A stretch of DNA of 61,979 bases from Terriglobia bacterium (GCA_003175985.1 PSRJ01000070.1:1-61979), one strand, 5' to 3'. Numbered from the stretch's first letter, positions 40,897 to 51,158 are shown. The notes: a model not told the origin generated them from the letters alone. Program-made: numbers and translations.

Positions 40897-42840
40897 ATGT
40901 CGGAATCGGCTGCCCGTGCTGAGCGATTCGAAGCCGCCTCTTCATCGCCGGCGTCCTACTTGTGGGAGATCCCCGGCAAACCAGTCAGTGTGCGCCTCAA
41001 TCTGGAACTGGTGGAGAATCTGGAGCGCGAAGTCGTCGAAAACTTCCGCTCGCTCAACTCTCGTGGCTCGGAGATCGGGGGTGTACTGCTGGGAACCGCC
41101 GCAGGCAGCGCTCCCGCCAGAATTTCGATCGAGCGGTTCGAGCTGGTTTCATGCGATTACACGCGAGGACCCTTGTACCGGTTTTCCCAGGCGGATGTCG
41201 AACGGTTCGACCGCGCGATGGAAACGCGTCACAACAGCAACGGGCTGCGCGTGGTCGGCTTCTTCCGCAGCCACACACGTAAGGGATTGTGCCTGGATGC
41301 CGACGATATCGCGTTCTTCACCGCGCATTTCCGCGAGCCTCATCAGGTGGCGCTATTGATCCGCCCCTACGCGAGTAAGGCCAGCACGGCGGGAATTTTC
41401 ATCTGGGAGAACGGCACGGTCCAAGGCGATAACAGTTACCGGGAGTTTCCGTTCCGCAGGCACGATCTGGAACGCAGCACGGCGAATGAAACAGCAGAGC
41501 CGGCGCCCCAGGCGAGTACTGCGTCCCCTGCCCCTGCCGCTCCTGAACCCGCTCCGGCCAAATCGCCGTCGCGCGCGCAAATTGTGCCGATTGCCTCACG
41601 GAGAGAGATCTCTCTACCGCCGCCGCCCGAACCAGTCGCCGCGGAGCCCGCTCCGGCGCCGGAGCCGAAGGCAGCGGCCGTAGAAAGGAACACGGCCCCG
41701 CCCAAAACGCCATCCGCTGAGAAAACTCTCTTTACCGGGAAAACTGTCGCGGACGAAGCGAAACCCGAGCGGCCGGAATCCGGCACGAAAGCGAAATCCG
41801 GAAAGCTCACGTGGATCGCCGGCGGGAGTGCCGTGGCCATTGTGCTACTGGGCGGAATGCTCATCTATCCGGGCCTTCTGCACAAGCCGAAGCGCTCCGG
41901 AGGTATTCCGGGACAGGACGCTTCGGGTCTCACCCTCCGCGTAGAACGCTCCCAGGGGGAACTTCTGTTGACGTGGAACCGTGATTCCGCTGCCATCCGC
42001 AACGCAGCCGGCGCCGTGCTTTCCATTGCCGATGGTGAACAACACGCCAACATAAACATGGATCTGGCACAGCTTCAGAACGGCAGTATCGTTTATTCGC
42101 CCACCAGTTCGGACGTGGTCTTCCAGCTCTCGATTACGGGAAAAGACTCCTCCAAGACGCAGAGCGAATCGGTGCGCGTGCTCAGGACGCGGCCTTCCCC
42201 GATGCCTTACAATCCGCCGGATAAGCCTGGAACCGCGGTAAACAGTCCCAACGCAGCGAACCCGCTCAACGCGGCCAATGCAACGCCGGGCGCCCCCGGC
42301 GCGGTAACAACAGATACACCAGAGCTCACGGAGAACAAGCCGGCGCCCACACCACTCAAACCTTTTGCCGCAGAGGCTATCATGGCGCAGCGCTTGCGGC
42401 CGGCACGGCCTTCTGACTTGCCCGACGCGCCAGGACTCGGGTCGGCGGCGCCGGAACCGGCCTCCATTGCACTTCCGGGCGCGAACCTGGCGGCGCCCTC
42501 GCCATTGGCTCCGCCCGCACCATCGTCTCCGGCAGCGCCCCAAAGTGGCACACCTGGGAAAGTCGGCGGCCAGATTCTCCAGGCGGAGCTCATTTCCCGA
42601 ACCAGCCCCGAATATCCGCAGGCGGCCCGGCAAGCCCGCGTTCAGGGAGGGGTCACCGTTGTCGCTACCGTGGGAACGGACGGCAAAATCAAATCTGCGC
42701 GCGCCATCTCCGGGCCGCCGCTGCTCTATCCTCCCGCAGTGGCCGCCGTCAAGCAGTGGGTTTATCGGCCCGCGATGCTGAACGGCGCACCGGTCGAGTC
42801 GGAAACAAGAATCGAGCTGAAGTTTACGCTGGGGCGTTAA
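40897..42840 (+). CDS. JAMM/MPN-like domain fused by a membrane helix to a TonB C-terminal domain
   Basis: This is a 647-residue protein. Residues 30-190 are JAMM/MPN-like: E59 in 'SEIGGVLLG', H126 and D137 in 'GFFRSHTRKGLCLDADD'; the first HxH His is R124. A Pro/Ala-rich linker leads to a membrane helix (304-328). Then comes the beta domain shared with the gene at 34582 ('LLLTWNRDSAAIRNAAGAVLSIADG', 350-430), a long Pro/Ala linker, and a TonB C-terminal domain (556-645: 'PEYPQAARQARVQGGVTVVATVGTDG', 'VKQWVYRPAMLNG'). The ATG is 3 nt behind GGAGGAA. It may couple a cytoplasmic domain to outer-membrane receptors. Confidence 0.85.
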   Translation: MSESAARAERFEAASSSPASYLWEIPGKPVSVRLNLELVENLEREVVENFRSLNSRGSEIGGVLLGTAAGSAPARISIERFELVSCDYTRGPLYRFSQADVERFDRAMETRHNSNGLRVVGFFRSHTRKGLCLDADDIAFFTAHFREPHQVALLIRPYASKASTAGIFIWENGTVQGDNSYREFPFRRHDLERSTANETAEPAPQASTASPAPAAPEPAPAKSPSRAQIVPIASRREISLPPPPEPVAAEPAPAPEPKAAAVERNTAPPKTPSAEKTLFTGKTVADEAKPERPESGTKAKSGKLTWIAGGSAVAIVLLGGMLIYPGLLHKPKRSGGIPGQDASGLTLRVERSQGELLLTWNRDSAAIRNAAGAVLSIADGEQHANINMDLAQLQNGSIVYSPTSSDVVFQLSITGKDSSKTQSESVRVLRTRPSPMPYNPPDKPGTAVNSPNAANPLNAANATPGAPGAVTTDTPELTENKPAPTPLKPFAAEAIMAQRLRPARPSDLPDAPGLGSAAPEPASIALPGANLAAPSPLAPPAPSSPAAPQSGTPGKVGGQILQAELISRTSPEYPQAARQARVQGGVTVVATVGTDGKIKSARAISGPPLLYPPAVAAVKQWVYRPAMLNGAPVESETRIELKFTLGR

Positions 42841-42903
42841 AGCCCGGAGCTCCGGCATATCCGGTCCTTGCCGGTTAGACCCTGTTGCAGTACCCTGGCA
42901 AAC

Positions 42904-44979
42904 ATGGCTGTCGACACCGTTCGGAATGTGCGCGGCGCCTGCCCTCTGGATTGCCCCGATACGTGCACTTGGATCGTAGAAGTCAGCGGCGGGGAGGCCG
43001 TTTCGTTAAGAGGCGATCCCAAGCACCCCTTCACACGCGGATCGTTATGCAACAAAGTCAACGGCTATCTCGCATATGCCCGTTCAGAGGATCGATTGCT
43101 ATATCCTCTGCGACGCGCAGGCCCAAAGGGTAGCGGCAAGTTCGAGCGGATTTCCTGGGACGAGGCGCTGGCGCTCATCGCTTCGCGGATCGATGACGCA
43201 ATCGCGCATCGCGGCGGCGAAGCCATCTGGCCGTTCGTCGGCAGCGGGTCAATGGGACTGATCCAAGGGATTTATGGAGCGGGACGCCGTTTGTGGAACG
43301 TTCTGGGCGCTTCGCGGCACCTGGTCAATGTCTGCACCATCACAGGCGGTACCGCTACCGGATATACGCTCGGCGATAACCGCGTGGGGATGGATCCTGA
43401 AACGCTGCGTTTCTCGAAGCTGATTCTGCTTTGGGGTGCGAACGTTCTGTCCACGCATCCGCATCTATGGCGCCCGATCCTCGAAGCGCGGCGCAATGGC
43501 GCATACGTGGTGGCTATCGATCCCATTCGAACCAGGACGGCCGCCGCGGCGGACTGGCATCTGGCTCCGAATCCAGGCACCGACGCGGCTCTGGCACTGG
43601 GCCTGCTGAACGTCGTAATCAGCGAAGGCGCAGAGGATCGCGCTTTCCTCGAAGCGCATACCGCGGGATGGGACGCATTTCGCGGCCGCATCGCGGAATT
43701 TCCACCTGATCGGGTCGCCGCCATATGCGGAATTTCGGCGGAAGCGATCGCAACGCTCGGAGGCCGTTTAGCGCGGACCCGCCCCACGGGCATTCGCATC
43801 GGCATCGGATTGCAGCGGCATGCTGGCGGCGGCATGGCGGTCCGGACCATCACGTGCATTCCCGGAGTCACGGGAGACTGGCAATATGCCGGCGGCGGTG
43901 CATTCTACGATACCCGCGGTTTCTACGGGATCAACTGGCCGGCCTTGTGGAGGGACGATCTCCGCACTCGCGAGACGCGGATCTTGAAAATGACTCGCCT
44001 GGGCGAGTGTCTCCTCGAACTGGACCCGCCGCCAGTCGAGGTGCTGTTTGTCTACGCGAGCAACCCTCTCGCGAGTGTGCCCCAGCAGAGCAAGGTTCGT
44101 CAGGGGCTGGCCCGGGAAGATCTATTTACGGTAGTCGTCGAGCATTTCCTCACCGATACGGCACGGTATGCCGACATCGTGTTGCCCGCGACGATGCAAA
44201 TAGAACACCGGGATCTGATGATCGCTTACGGACACCTGTATCTCTCCTGGAACGAGCCGGCGGTGGCACCGCCGGGCGAGTGCTTGCCCACGACGGAGAT
44301 CTTCCGCCGGCTTGCGCGCACCCTCGGCCTGACCGAGCCAGCGCTTTACGAGAGCGACGAAACAATTGCGCGCGAATTACTCGAAAGCAGTCATTCCTCG
44401 CTCCGCGGCATTACACTGGAGGCGCTGAAAGCGCGCGGGTCTATCCGCCTGAGCTACCCCGAGCCATTCATCCCGTTCGCCCACGGGTTTCCGACGCCGT
44501 CCGGAAAGCTCGAATTCCTGTCGGAGCGCATGGCCGGCTCCGGTCTCGATCCGCTGGCCGGCTACACGCCTCCGCTGGAAACACGGCACGCGAAGACGCC
44601 TCTGACCCACCGTTACCCGCTCGCTCTTCTCACTCCCGCGGACCACTATTTCCTGAACTCGATGTTTGCGAACGTTCCCAGCCAGCTGCGCCGGTCCGGC
44701 CCGCCCCGAGTCCTGCTGCATCCGCAGGACGCAGCGCCTCGCAGCATCGCGAGCGGCGACCGGGTGCGGATCTTCAATGATCGCGGATCGTTTTTCGCAA
44801 TCGCGGAAATTTCCGATTGTGTGCGCCCGGGTGTGGCCGCCAGTCCTAAGGGACATTGGCCGGGGAAGAGCGATGGCGACACCACAGTGAACGCCACCGT
44901 TGACGACCGCGAGTCAGACATGGGCAACGGCGCTGTCTACCATGACAACCGCGTCCAGATCGAGGCGGCATCCCGCTGA
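42904..44979 (+). CDS. Molybdopterin-dependent oxidoreductase with one 4Fe-4S cluster
   Basis: This 691-residue protein has an N-terminal cluster site C13-x3-C17-x3-C21-x27-C49, then 'LLYPLRRAGPKGSGKFERISWDEALALIASRI', typical of the DMSO-reductase/formate-dehydrogenase superfamily. It also has 'LFVYASNPLAS', 'ADIVLPATMQIEHRDLM' and a C-terminal molydopterin dinucleotide-binding domain. No Tat signal is present, so it is cytoplasmic. The subgroup is BisC-like oxidoreductases of unknown substrate. No electron-transfer subunits are next to it. I chose the ATG of MAVDTVRNV over an upstream in-frame GTG. Confidence 0.9.
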   Translation: MAVDTVRNVRGACPLDCPDTCTWIVEVSGGEAVSLRGDPKHPFTRGSLCNKVNGYLAYARSEDRLLYPLRRAGPKGSGKFERISWDEALALIASRIDDAIAHRGGEAIWPFVGSGSMGLIQGIYGAGRRLWNVLGASRHLVNVCTITGGTATGYTLGDNRVGMDPETLRFSKLILLWGANVLSTHPHLWRPILEARRNGAYVVAIDPIRTRTAAAADWHLAPNPGTDAALALGLLNVVISEGAEDRAFLEAHTAGWDAFRGRIAEFPPDRVAAICGISAEAIATLGGRLARTRPTGIRIGIGLQRHAGGGMAVRTITCIPGVTGDWQYAGGGAFYDTRGFYGINWPALWRDDLRTRETRILKMTRLGECLLELDPPPVEVLFVYASNPLASVPQQSKVRQGLAREDLFTVVVEHFLTDTARYADIVLPATMQIEHRDLMIAYGHLYLSWNEPAVAPPGECLPTTEIFRRLARTLGLTEPALYESDETIARELLESSHSSLRGITLEALKARGSIRLSYPEPFIPFAHGFPTPSGKLEFLSERMAGSGLDPLAGYTPPLETRHAKTPLTHRYPLALLTPADHYFLNSMFANVPSQLRRSGPPRVLLHPQDAAPRSIASGDRVRIFNDRGSFFAIAEISDCVRPGVAASPKGHWPGKSDGDTTVNATVDDRESDMGNGAVYHDNRVQIEAASR

Positions 44980-45019
44980 GCTTCGGCACCGTCGAGTCTT
45001 CCTGTTACGCTAGCGGTTT

Positions 45020-45991
45020 ATGCGCAGATTTGTTCCCGCCATTGCGGTATTGGCCGCGGCGGGATGCGGATACGTTGGCGAGCCGCAGCCGCCGCTGGCC
45101 AATATTCCGGCGCGGGTGACGGATCTTACCGCAGTGCAGCGTGGCGCGCGCCTCATCGTGCAATTCACAGCTCCGCAACTCACTACCGAGGGGGTGACTC
45201 TCAAGCCCGCGCCTGAACTGGATTTGCGCCTTGGCCCGCCGGGAGAACCGTTCCAAGAAGACAACTGGGCGGCGGGCGCCCGCAAAGCAAACAATGGAAC
45301 CATCGAGAAGGGAGCGGCGCGATACGAGATCCCAACCGCGGAATGGACCGGCAAGGAAATTGTCGCGGGCGTGCGCGCGATCGGAGCGAATGGTAAAAAG
45401 TCCGGCTGGTCGAATTTCGTGGTGATTCCCGTGATCGCTGCGCCGGAGACGCCCGCGCGTTTGCAGGCGGAAAACACAGCCGCGGGAGTGCAACTCACCT
45501 GGCAGGCGAGTGGCAGCGAGTTCCGTGTCCTTCGCAAGTACTCCGGTGAAAGCTACCGGTTACTAGCAACCGTACCTCAGCCTCCTTGGATTGACAGCAC
45601 CACGCAGTACGGAGAGAGCTACACCTACGAAGTGCAGACGGTGGTCAAACTGGCCGAAAACCGGCTGGCCGAAAGCGAGCTTTCTTCGGAAGTCTCCATC
45701 ACGCCGCAAGACCGGTTTCCCCCGGCTGTGCCCGGCGGCTTGCGCGTCCTCGAAGGGCCTGCCTCAGTCGAGCTTTCCTGGGATGCCAACACGGAACCGG
45801 ATTTCACCGGTTACCGTGTCTATCGGGCCACGTCCGATGGCCAGTTCTTGAGAATCGCCGAGGTAGGGCTTCCCAGTTACTCGGACCGGGCCGCCGGGCA
45901 CGGCAACGCATATCGATACGCCGTGAGCGCCGTTGACCGGGTGGGCAACGAAAGCGCCCGCTCGGCCCCAGTCGAGATCACATTGCAGTAA
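45020..45991 (+). CDS. Fibronectin type III lipoprotein
   Basis: This 323-residue protein starts with a lipoprotein signal (RRFVPAIAVLAAAGC, lipobox LAAAGC, so C16 would be acylated). Two to three fibronectin type III-like repeats follow: 'ETPARLQAENTAAGVQLTWQAS' and 'AVPGGLRVLEGPASVELSWDANTEPDFTGYRVYRA' in outline, with the usual Trp and Tyr positions. It is likely anchored to a membrane and used for binding. TACGCT ends 8 nt before the ATG with no Shine-Dalgarno. Confidence 0.87.
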   Translation: MRRFVPAIAVLAAAGCGYVGEPQPPLANIPARVTDLTAVQRGARLIVQFTAPQLTTEGVTLKPAPELDLRLGPPGEPFQEDNWAAGARKANNGTIEKGAARYEIPTAEWTGKEIVAGVRAIGANGKKSGWSNFVVIPVIAAPETPARLQAENTAAGVQLTWQASGSEFRVLRKYSGESYRLLATVPQPPWIDSTTQYGESYTYEVQTVVKLAENRLAESELSSEVSITPQDRFPPAVPGGLRVLEGPASVELSWDANTEPDFTGYRVYRATSDGQFLRIAEVGLPSYSDRAAGHGNAYRYAVSAVDRVGNESARSAPVEITLQ

Positions 45992-46042
45992 GTTACACCG
46001 CTTGCAGGTGGTGCGACAACTCTCCGTAAAATGGGGCGTTGG

Positions 46043-46072
46043 TTGCTTTGTGCACTGTGGGTCGGGTATACT
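46043..46072 (+). promoter_or_regulatory. Promoter of the DAHP synthase leader
   Basis: TTGCTT (46043-46048) and TATACT (46067-46072) are 18 bp apart. The predicted RNA start, about 46079, lies only a few bases before the leader peptide ATG at 46083. Confidence 0.6.
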
Positions 46073-46082
46073 GTCAATTCAA

Positions 46083-46142
46083 ATGCCGCACCACTACGTC
46101 AGCTCGTTTCGATTCCGGTTCCGGTTTGACCGGTTCCGGTAG
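46083..46142 (+). CDS. Phenylalanine-rich leader peptide (19 aa) of DAHP synthase
   Basis: The frame encodes MPHHYVSSFRFRFRFDRFR and stops at TAG 46140-46142. Five of 19 codons are Phe (starting at 46107, 46113, 46119, 46125 and 46134) and one is Tyr, clustered in the second half. The stop codon is directly before one arm of the predicted antiterminator. This matches amino-acid-sensing leader peptides of biosynthetic operons such as pheA of enterobacteria. The peptide itself probably has no other role. The alternating Arg codons mean that arginine sensing cannot be excluded from the peptide alone. Confidence 0.8.
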   Translation: MPHHYVSSFRFRFRFDRFR

Positions 46143-46143
46143 A

Positions 46144-46211
46144 GTGGCGTTGGTCGAGACGGCATTTCAGTAGCGAGTTGAAACCAACCCACCGGAACAG
46201 GTGGGTTTTTT
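46144..46211 (+). terminator. Attenuator: antiterminator and intrinsic terminator
   Basis: The terminator is AACCCACC (46186-46193) paired with GGTGGGTT (46200-46207) over a 6-nt loop, followed by a T-run to 46211. GTGG-C-GTTGGT (46144-46154) can instead pair with ACCAACCCAC (46183-46192) with a one-base bulge, which uses the terminator's 5' arm. CCACT (46091-46095) can pair with AGTGG (46143-46147) to sequester the antiterminator. This is the complete 1-2-3-4 set of a transcription attenuator. Confidence 0.8.
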
Positions 46212-46235
46212 ATTTCGGAGGAGGGGAGTTTCGGG

Positions 46236-47282
46236 ATGATTATTTCAATGCGTCCGCATGCCACCAAACAGGAGATCGAACACGTCTGCGAACGGGTTCG
46301 CGAGTTTGGTTATAAGGTGCATTCGATCGAGGGTGAGGAGCGAGTAGTAATCGGGGTTGTAGGCGTGGGCGATGTGACGGCTTGTCTGGAGTCGCTCGAG
46401 GCCACTCCCGGTGTCGAGAGCGCCATGCGGATTTCGGCGCCTTATAAATTTGTCAGCCGTGAATTCAAGAAAGAAGACTCGGCGATCCGCGTCAACGGTC
46501 TGGAAATCGGCGGTGACGAGTTTGTCGTAATGGCCGGTCCCTGCTCGGTGGAAAGTGAACGGCAGATCATGCAGACGGCGGAAGGAGTGGCCCGCGCCGG
46601 AGCGCACATGCTGCGTGGCGGGGCATTCAAGCCGCGCACTTCGCCTTACGATTTCCAGGGCCTGGAACGCGAAGGGCTCAAGCTGTTGCGCAAAGCTAAG
46701 GAAGCGACCGGCCTGGGAATCATCACGGAGGTGATGAGCGACCGCGACGTCGATCTGGTAGCGGAATATGCCGACTGCATGCAGGTGGGCGCGCGCAACA
46801 TGCAGAACTTTTCTTTGCTGAAGTCGCTAGGCGGATGCGGCCGCCCCGTTCTGCTCAAACGCGGTTTAAGCTCCACGATCAAGGAGCTGCTCATGTCGGC
46901 CGAATACGTGGTAGCCCATGGCAACTCCAATGTGATTCTATGCGAGCGCGGCATTCGCACGTTTGAGACGGCCACGCGGAACACCTGCGATATTGCCGCA
47001 GTCCCCGTACTGAACGAATTGACGCATCTGCCGGTGATCCTCGACCCCAGCCACGCCACCGGCAAGCGCAGCCTGGTTCCGGCGATCTCGCGCGCGGCTG
47101 TGGCCGTGGGAGCCAACGGCCTGCTCCTCGAGGTGCATCCTTGTCCGGAAAAGGCTGTTAGCGATGGAGCACAATCTCTCACCCTGGAAGCGTTCGACGA
47201 TATGATGCGCAGTTTGAAACCATACATCGAGCTCTGGAAGCAGTCGCGTGCGCCGGCAGCGGCAGCGGCAGGCGTCGCATAA
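46236..47282 (+). CDS. aroF: 3-deoxy-7-phosphoheptulonate synthase (DAHP synthase, AroF type)
   Basis: This 348-residue enzyme condenses PEP and erythrose 4-phosphate, the first step of aromatic amino acid synthesis. It begins with a ferredoxin-like regulatory domain ([20 protein letters not shown], about 1-70), then the catalytic barrel: '[16 protein letters not shown]', '[16 protein letters not shown]', '[19 protein letters not shown]', '[16 protein letters not shown]'. It is the type I-beta (AroA/KdsA-like) form common outside enterobacteria. A purine-rich GGAGGAGGGGAG precedes the ATG. Its expression is predicted to be controlled by the phenylalanine attenuator immediately upstream. Confidence 0.94.
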   Translation: MIISMRPHATKQEIEHVCERVREFGYKVHSIEGEERVVIGVVGVGDVTACLESLEATPGVESAMRISAPYKFVSREFKKEDSAIRVNGLEIGGDEFVVMAGPCSVESERQIMQTAEGVARAGAHMLRGGAFKPRTSPYDFQGLEREGLKLLRKAKEATGLGIITEVMSDRDVDLVAEYADCMQVGARNMQNFSLLKSLGGCGRPVLLKRGLSSTIKELLMSAEYVVAHGNSNVILCERGIRTFETATRNTCDIAAVPVLNELTHLPVILDPSHATGKRSLVPAISRAAVAVGANGLLLEVHPCPEKAVSDGAQSLTLEAFDDMMRSLKPYIELWKQSRAPAAAAAGVA

Positions 47283-47335
47283 CCGGCGGTTTTCCCACAA
47301 TTCCACGCTCACGGAAGACTACGTGCAACAAGTTC

Positions 47336-48010
47336 GTGAAGATGCGAACCGCGCGCAGCTTAACGGAGACAAGAACGTTAGAAGCGTTGTTCCCAGGGCC
47401 AAAGCGGTGGATTTTCTGCGCCCTGTTCGGTGCGCCGGAACGCTGGTGGTCTCTGGTAGAGTTGGCCGGTATGGCGGGTTTACAGCCCCGCAGTTTACGG
47501 CCGCATATCACTCATTTGCGCGCCGGGGGAATCCTGGAAGAAAAGGTTGCGGATGGCCATGCGTCGGTGCAGGCCAATCACAGCAGCCCAGTTTTTGCAG
47601 AACTGCAATCGATTGTAACGAAGCTCACAGACGCCGCGACGCCGCCCGAGACCATTTTGATCGTCGAAGACCAGCCAGCAACCGCGCAGATCACCCGCAT
47701 TCTTCTGGAAAGCTGGGGTTACCAAGTGCTCGAAGCTCACTGTGCCCCGGAGGCAATGGAGATCTTCGATACTCATCGCGAGTCGATCGGTCTGCTGCTC
47801 TCGGACGTCAAGATGCCGGGCATGAGCGGACCGCAGCTTGCCGATGAACTCCTGCGGCAGCGCCCGGACCTGCGCGTCGTCTTCATGTCAGGCGCGCACG
47901 AAGAAGCACCGTTACGAGCCGATACCGCCTTCCTGCCCAAGCCATTTAATCCAGCGAGTCTTTCGCGTATTGTCCGCAGACAACTCGACCGCCGTTCCGC
48001 GGGAACTTAG
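47336..48010 (+). CDS. Winged-helix plus receiver protein (HTH first, receiver last)
   Basis: This is a 224-residue protein. Residues 15-100 look like an ArsR/MarR-type winged helix ('ALFGAPERWWSLVELAGMAGLQPRSLRPHITHLRAGGIL'). Residues 105-220 are a complete receiver: E111-D112, phosphoacceptor D157 in 'LLLSDVKMPGMSG', then 'VVFMSGAHE' and the Lys of 'FLPKPF'. Most response regulators have the opposite order. The GTG at 47336 and the ATG two codons later are both possible starts. No kinase gene is adjacent. Confidence 0.82.
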   Translation: MKMRTARSLTETRTLEALFPGPKRWIFCALFGAPERWWSLVELAGMAGLQPRSLRPHITHLRAGGILEEKVADGHASVQANHSSPVFAELQSIVTKLTDAATPPETILIVEDQPATAQITRILLESWGYQVLEAHCAPEAMEIFDTHRESIGLLLSDVKMPGMSGPQLADELLRQRPDLRVVFMSGAHEEAPLRADTAFLPKPFNPASLSRIVRRQLDRRSAGT

Positions 48011-48083
48011 TTACATTAATCCCAATTCAGACTCGCAACTAGTGGCAGAGAACCTGCGTTCCACACATAGAGGGGATGAAGCA

Positions 48084-48395
48084 ATGAGACAAAAAGTTCT
48101 CGCCACGACCTTCCTACTATTTTCAACAGTCCTCGCCGGTTGTGGTGGAGGCTACGGCTACAATTATCGTTACGTATCATACGGTCCTCCACCACCGCGG
48201 TATTACGGCGCCATCGGTGTCGCGCCGGGACCGGGCTATGTCTGGACGAATGGTTATTGGGCGTGGCGGGGCGGCCGTTACGATTGGATGGATGGCCGGT
48301 GGGTGCGTCCGCCACGCGGAAGAACGGCTTGGATTGAGGGCCGCTGGGACCGGGACGGCCGCGGTTGGGCTTACCGGCCCGGACACTGGCGTTAA
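48084..48395 (+). CDS. WXXGXW-type repeat lipoprotein
   Basis: This 103-residue protein starts with a lipoprotein signal (QKVLATTFLLFSTVLAGC; C19 would be lipidated). The rest is rich in Tyr, Trp, Gly and Arg with repeats of the form W-x-x-G-x-W ('GYVWTNGYWAWRGGRYDW', 'WIEGRWDRDGRGWAY', 'PGHW'). Such YXWGXW-repeat proteins are small envelope proteins of unknown role. GAGGGG upstream serves as ribosome binding site; the longer open frame before it has no support. Confidence 0.85.
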   Translation: MRQKVLATTFLLFSTVLAGCGGGYGYNYRYVSYGPPPPRYYGAIGVAPGPGYVWTNGYWAWRGGRYDWMDGRWVRPPRGRTAWIEGRWDRDGRGWAYRPGHWR

Positions 48396-48399
48396 TCGA

Positions 48400-49755
48400 T
48401 CAGCGGCCTAACATTTCCAGGTAGAGAGCCACTGACTCGATGCCGCGAAAAAAATTCGGAAGGTGGAATTTTTCGTTGGGGGCGTGGAGATTGTCGTCGG
48501 GAAGCCCGAAGCCCATCATCACGCTGGGAATGCCGAGGTACTGGTCGAACACTCCAACGATGGGAATCGAGCCACCGGATCGGATGAAGACCGTCTCTTT
48601 TCCAAAGACCTGGTTCATCGCCTGCGCCGCGGCATGAATAAAGCGGTTGTCGGGATTCGTCAATGACGGAGCCGCGGAATGGATTACCCGAAATTCCGCG
48701 CGCACGCCCCGGGGACACGCCGCTTTCACAGCGTTCTTAAGTTGCTGCGCGGCCTCCTCGGGCCGCTGGTCTGCGACCAGCCGTGTGCTCACCTTGGCGA
48801 CCGCGCGGGCGGGAATTACGGTTTTGGCTCCTTCCCCGGTGAAGCCGCCACGAATCCCGTGGACTTCGAGCGTCGGCCGCGCCCACACGCGTTCGAACAG
48901 CGGCACCTCCGGTTCACCCACAAGCTCGGCCGCTCCCATCTCCTTTTGCGTGTATTCGGTTTCATCGAACGGAAGACGGGCCCACGCTTCGCGTTCCTGG
49001 GGGTCGGGTGGGATCACACGATCATAAAAACCCGGGATCGAGATGTGACCGTTGGAGTCTTTCAGCGCGCACAGGATTTGGGCGATGGCTTGGATCGGGT
49101 TGGGCGCCGCGCCGCCATAAACACCCGAGTGCAGATCGTGATTGGCGCCCTCCACAACCAATTCTCCATAAACGATTCCACGCAGTCCGATGCAGATGGT
49201 GGGCAGCCCGGGCGCGAACATCTCGGTATCGCAAATCACGGCGGCGTCGGCCTTCAGCCGCGGCGGCCTGGTGCGCACGTACTCCTCGATGTGCTCGCCC
49301 CCGGTTTCCTCTTCGCCCTCGATCAGGAATTTCACATTGACCGGGAGCTTGCCTGTGGACTTCAGCAGTCCCTCGACCGCCTTGATCTGGATATAGGTCT
49401 GCCCTTTGTCATCGGAGGAGCCGCGCGCGAAAATGTCCTGGCCGCGGATCTCGGGCTCGAAGGGCGGAGATTTCCATTCTTCCAACGGATCGGCCGGCTG
49501 TACGTCGTAATGCCCATAGAACAGAATTGTCGGCTTCCCGGGCGCGTTCATCCACTCCGCATATACCAGCGGATGGCCTTTGCCTTCGATCAGCTCCGCG
49601 AAGCTCATTCCGGCCGTACGTAATTCCTCGCGGACGAATTCGGCGGCCCGCCGGACATCGGAGGAATGCTCAGGCAGGGTGCTCACGCTGGGAATTCGCA
49701 GGAAGGCGCGAAGGCCTTCAACGAACTCGGACCGGTGCTGCTGGTAGTAGCTCAT
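48400..49755 (-). CDS. M20 family dipeptidase
   Basis: This 451-residue zinc peptidase has all expected metal ligands: H and D in 'YGHYDVQP', D in 'GSSDDKGQ', the catalytic and bridging Glu in 'EGEEETGGEH', D in 'CDTEM' and the final H in 'NEKFHLPNF'. A dimerisation (lid) domain is inserted in the middle. It belongs to the M20 dipeptidase group close to carnosinase and PepV-like enzymes and should hydrolyse dipeptides in the cytoplasm. It follows fumC by 12 bp in the same direction. Confidence 0.94.
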   Translation of the reverse strand: MSYYQQHRSEFVEGLRAFLRIPSVSTLPEHSSDVRRAAEFVREELRTAGMSFAELIEGKGHPLVYAEWMNAPGKPTILFYGHYDVQPADPLEEWKSPPFEPEIRGQDIFARGSSDDKGQTYIQIKAVEGLLKSTGKLPVNVKFLIEGEEETGGEHIEEYVRTRPPRLKADAAVICDTEMFAPGLPTICIGLRGIVYGELVVEGANHDLHSGVYGGAAPNPIQAIAQILCALKDSNGHISIPGFYDRVIPPDPQEREAWARLPFDETEYTQKEMGAAELVGEPEVPLFERVWARPTLEVHGIRGGFTGEGAKTVIPARAVAKVSTRLVADQRPEEAAQQLKNAVKAACPRGVRAEFRVIHSAAPSLTNPDNRFIHAAAQAMNQVFGKETVFIRSGGSIPIVGVFDQYLGIPSVMMGFGLPDDNLHAPNEKFHLPNFFRGIESVALYLEMLGR

Positions 49756-49767
49756 GCTGTCTTCACC

Positions 49768-51093
<1,326 letters not shown>

Positions 51094-51158
51094 ACTCCCA
51101 TTTTGAGCGGTAACGGCCGTGGGAACGCGATGAGGGGGTAGATTCGGGGCGGGAGCGC

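Noticed and set aside
46115..46140. 11-bp direct repeat CCGGTTCCGGT as a regulatory repeat
   Set aside because: The two copies are explained by repeated Arg-Phe codons of the leader peptide, so no separate repeat function is needed.
48679..49623. Plus-strand frame of 314 codons
   Set aside because: Antisense to the M20 dipeptidase, with no recognisable domain.
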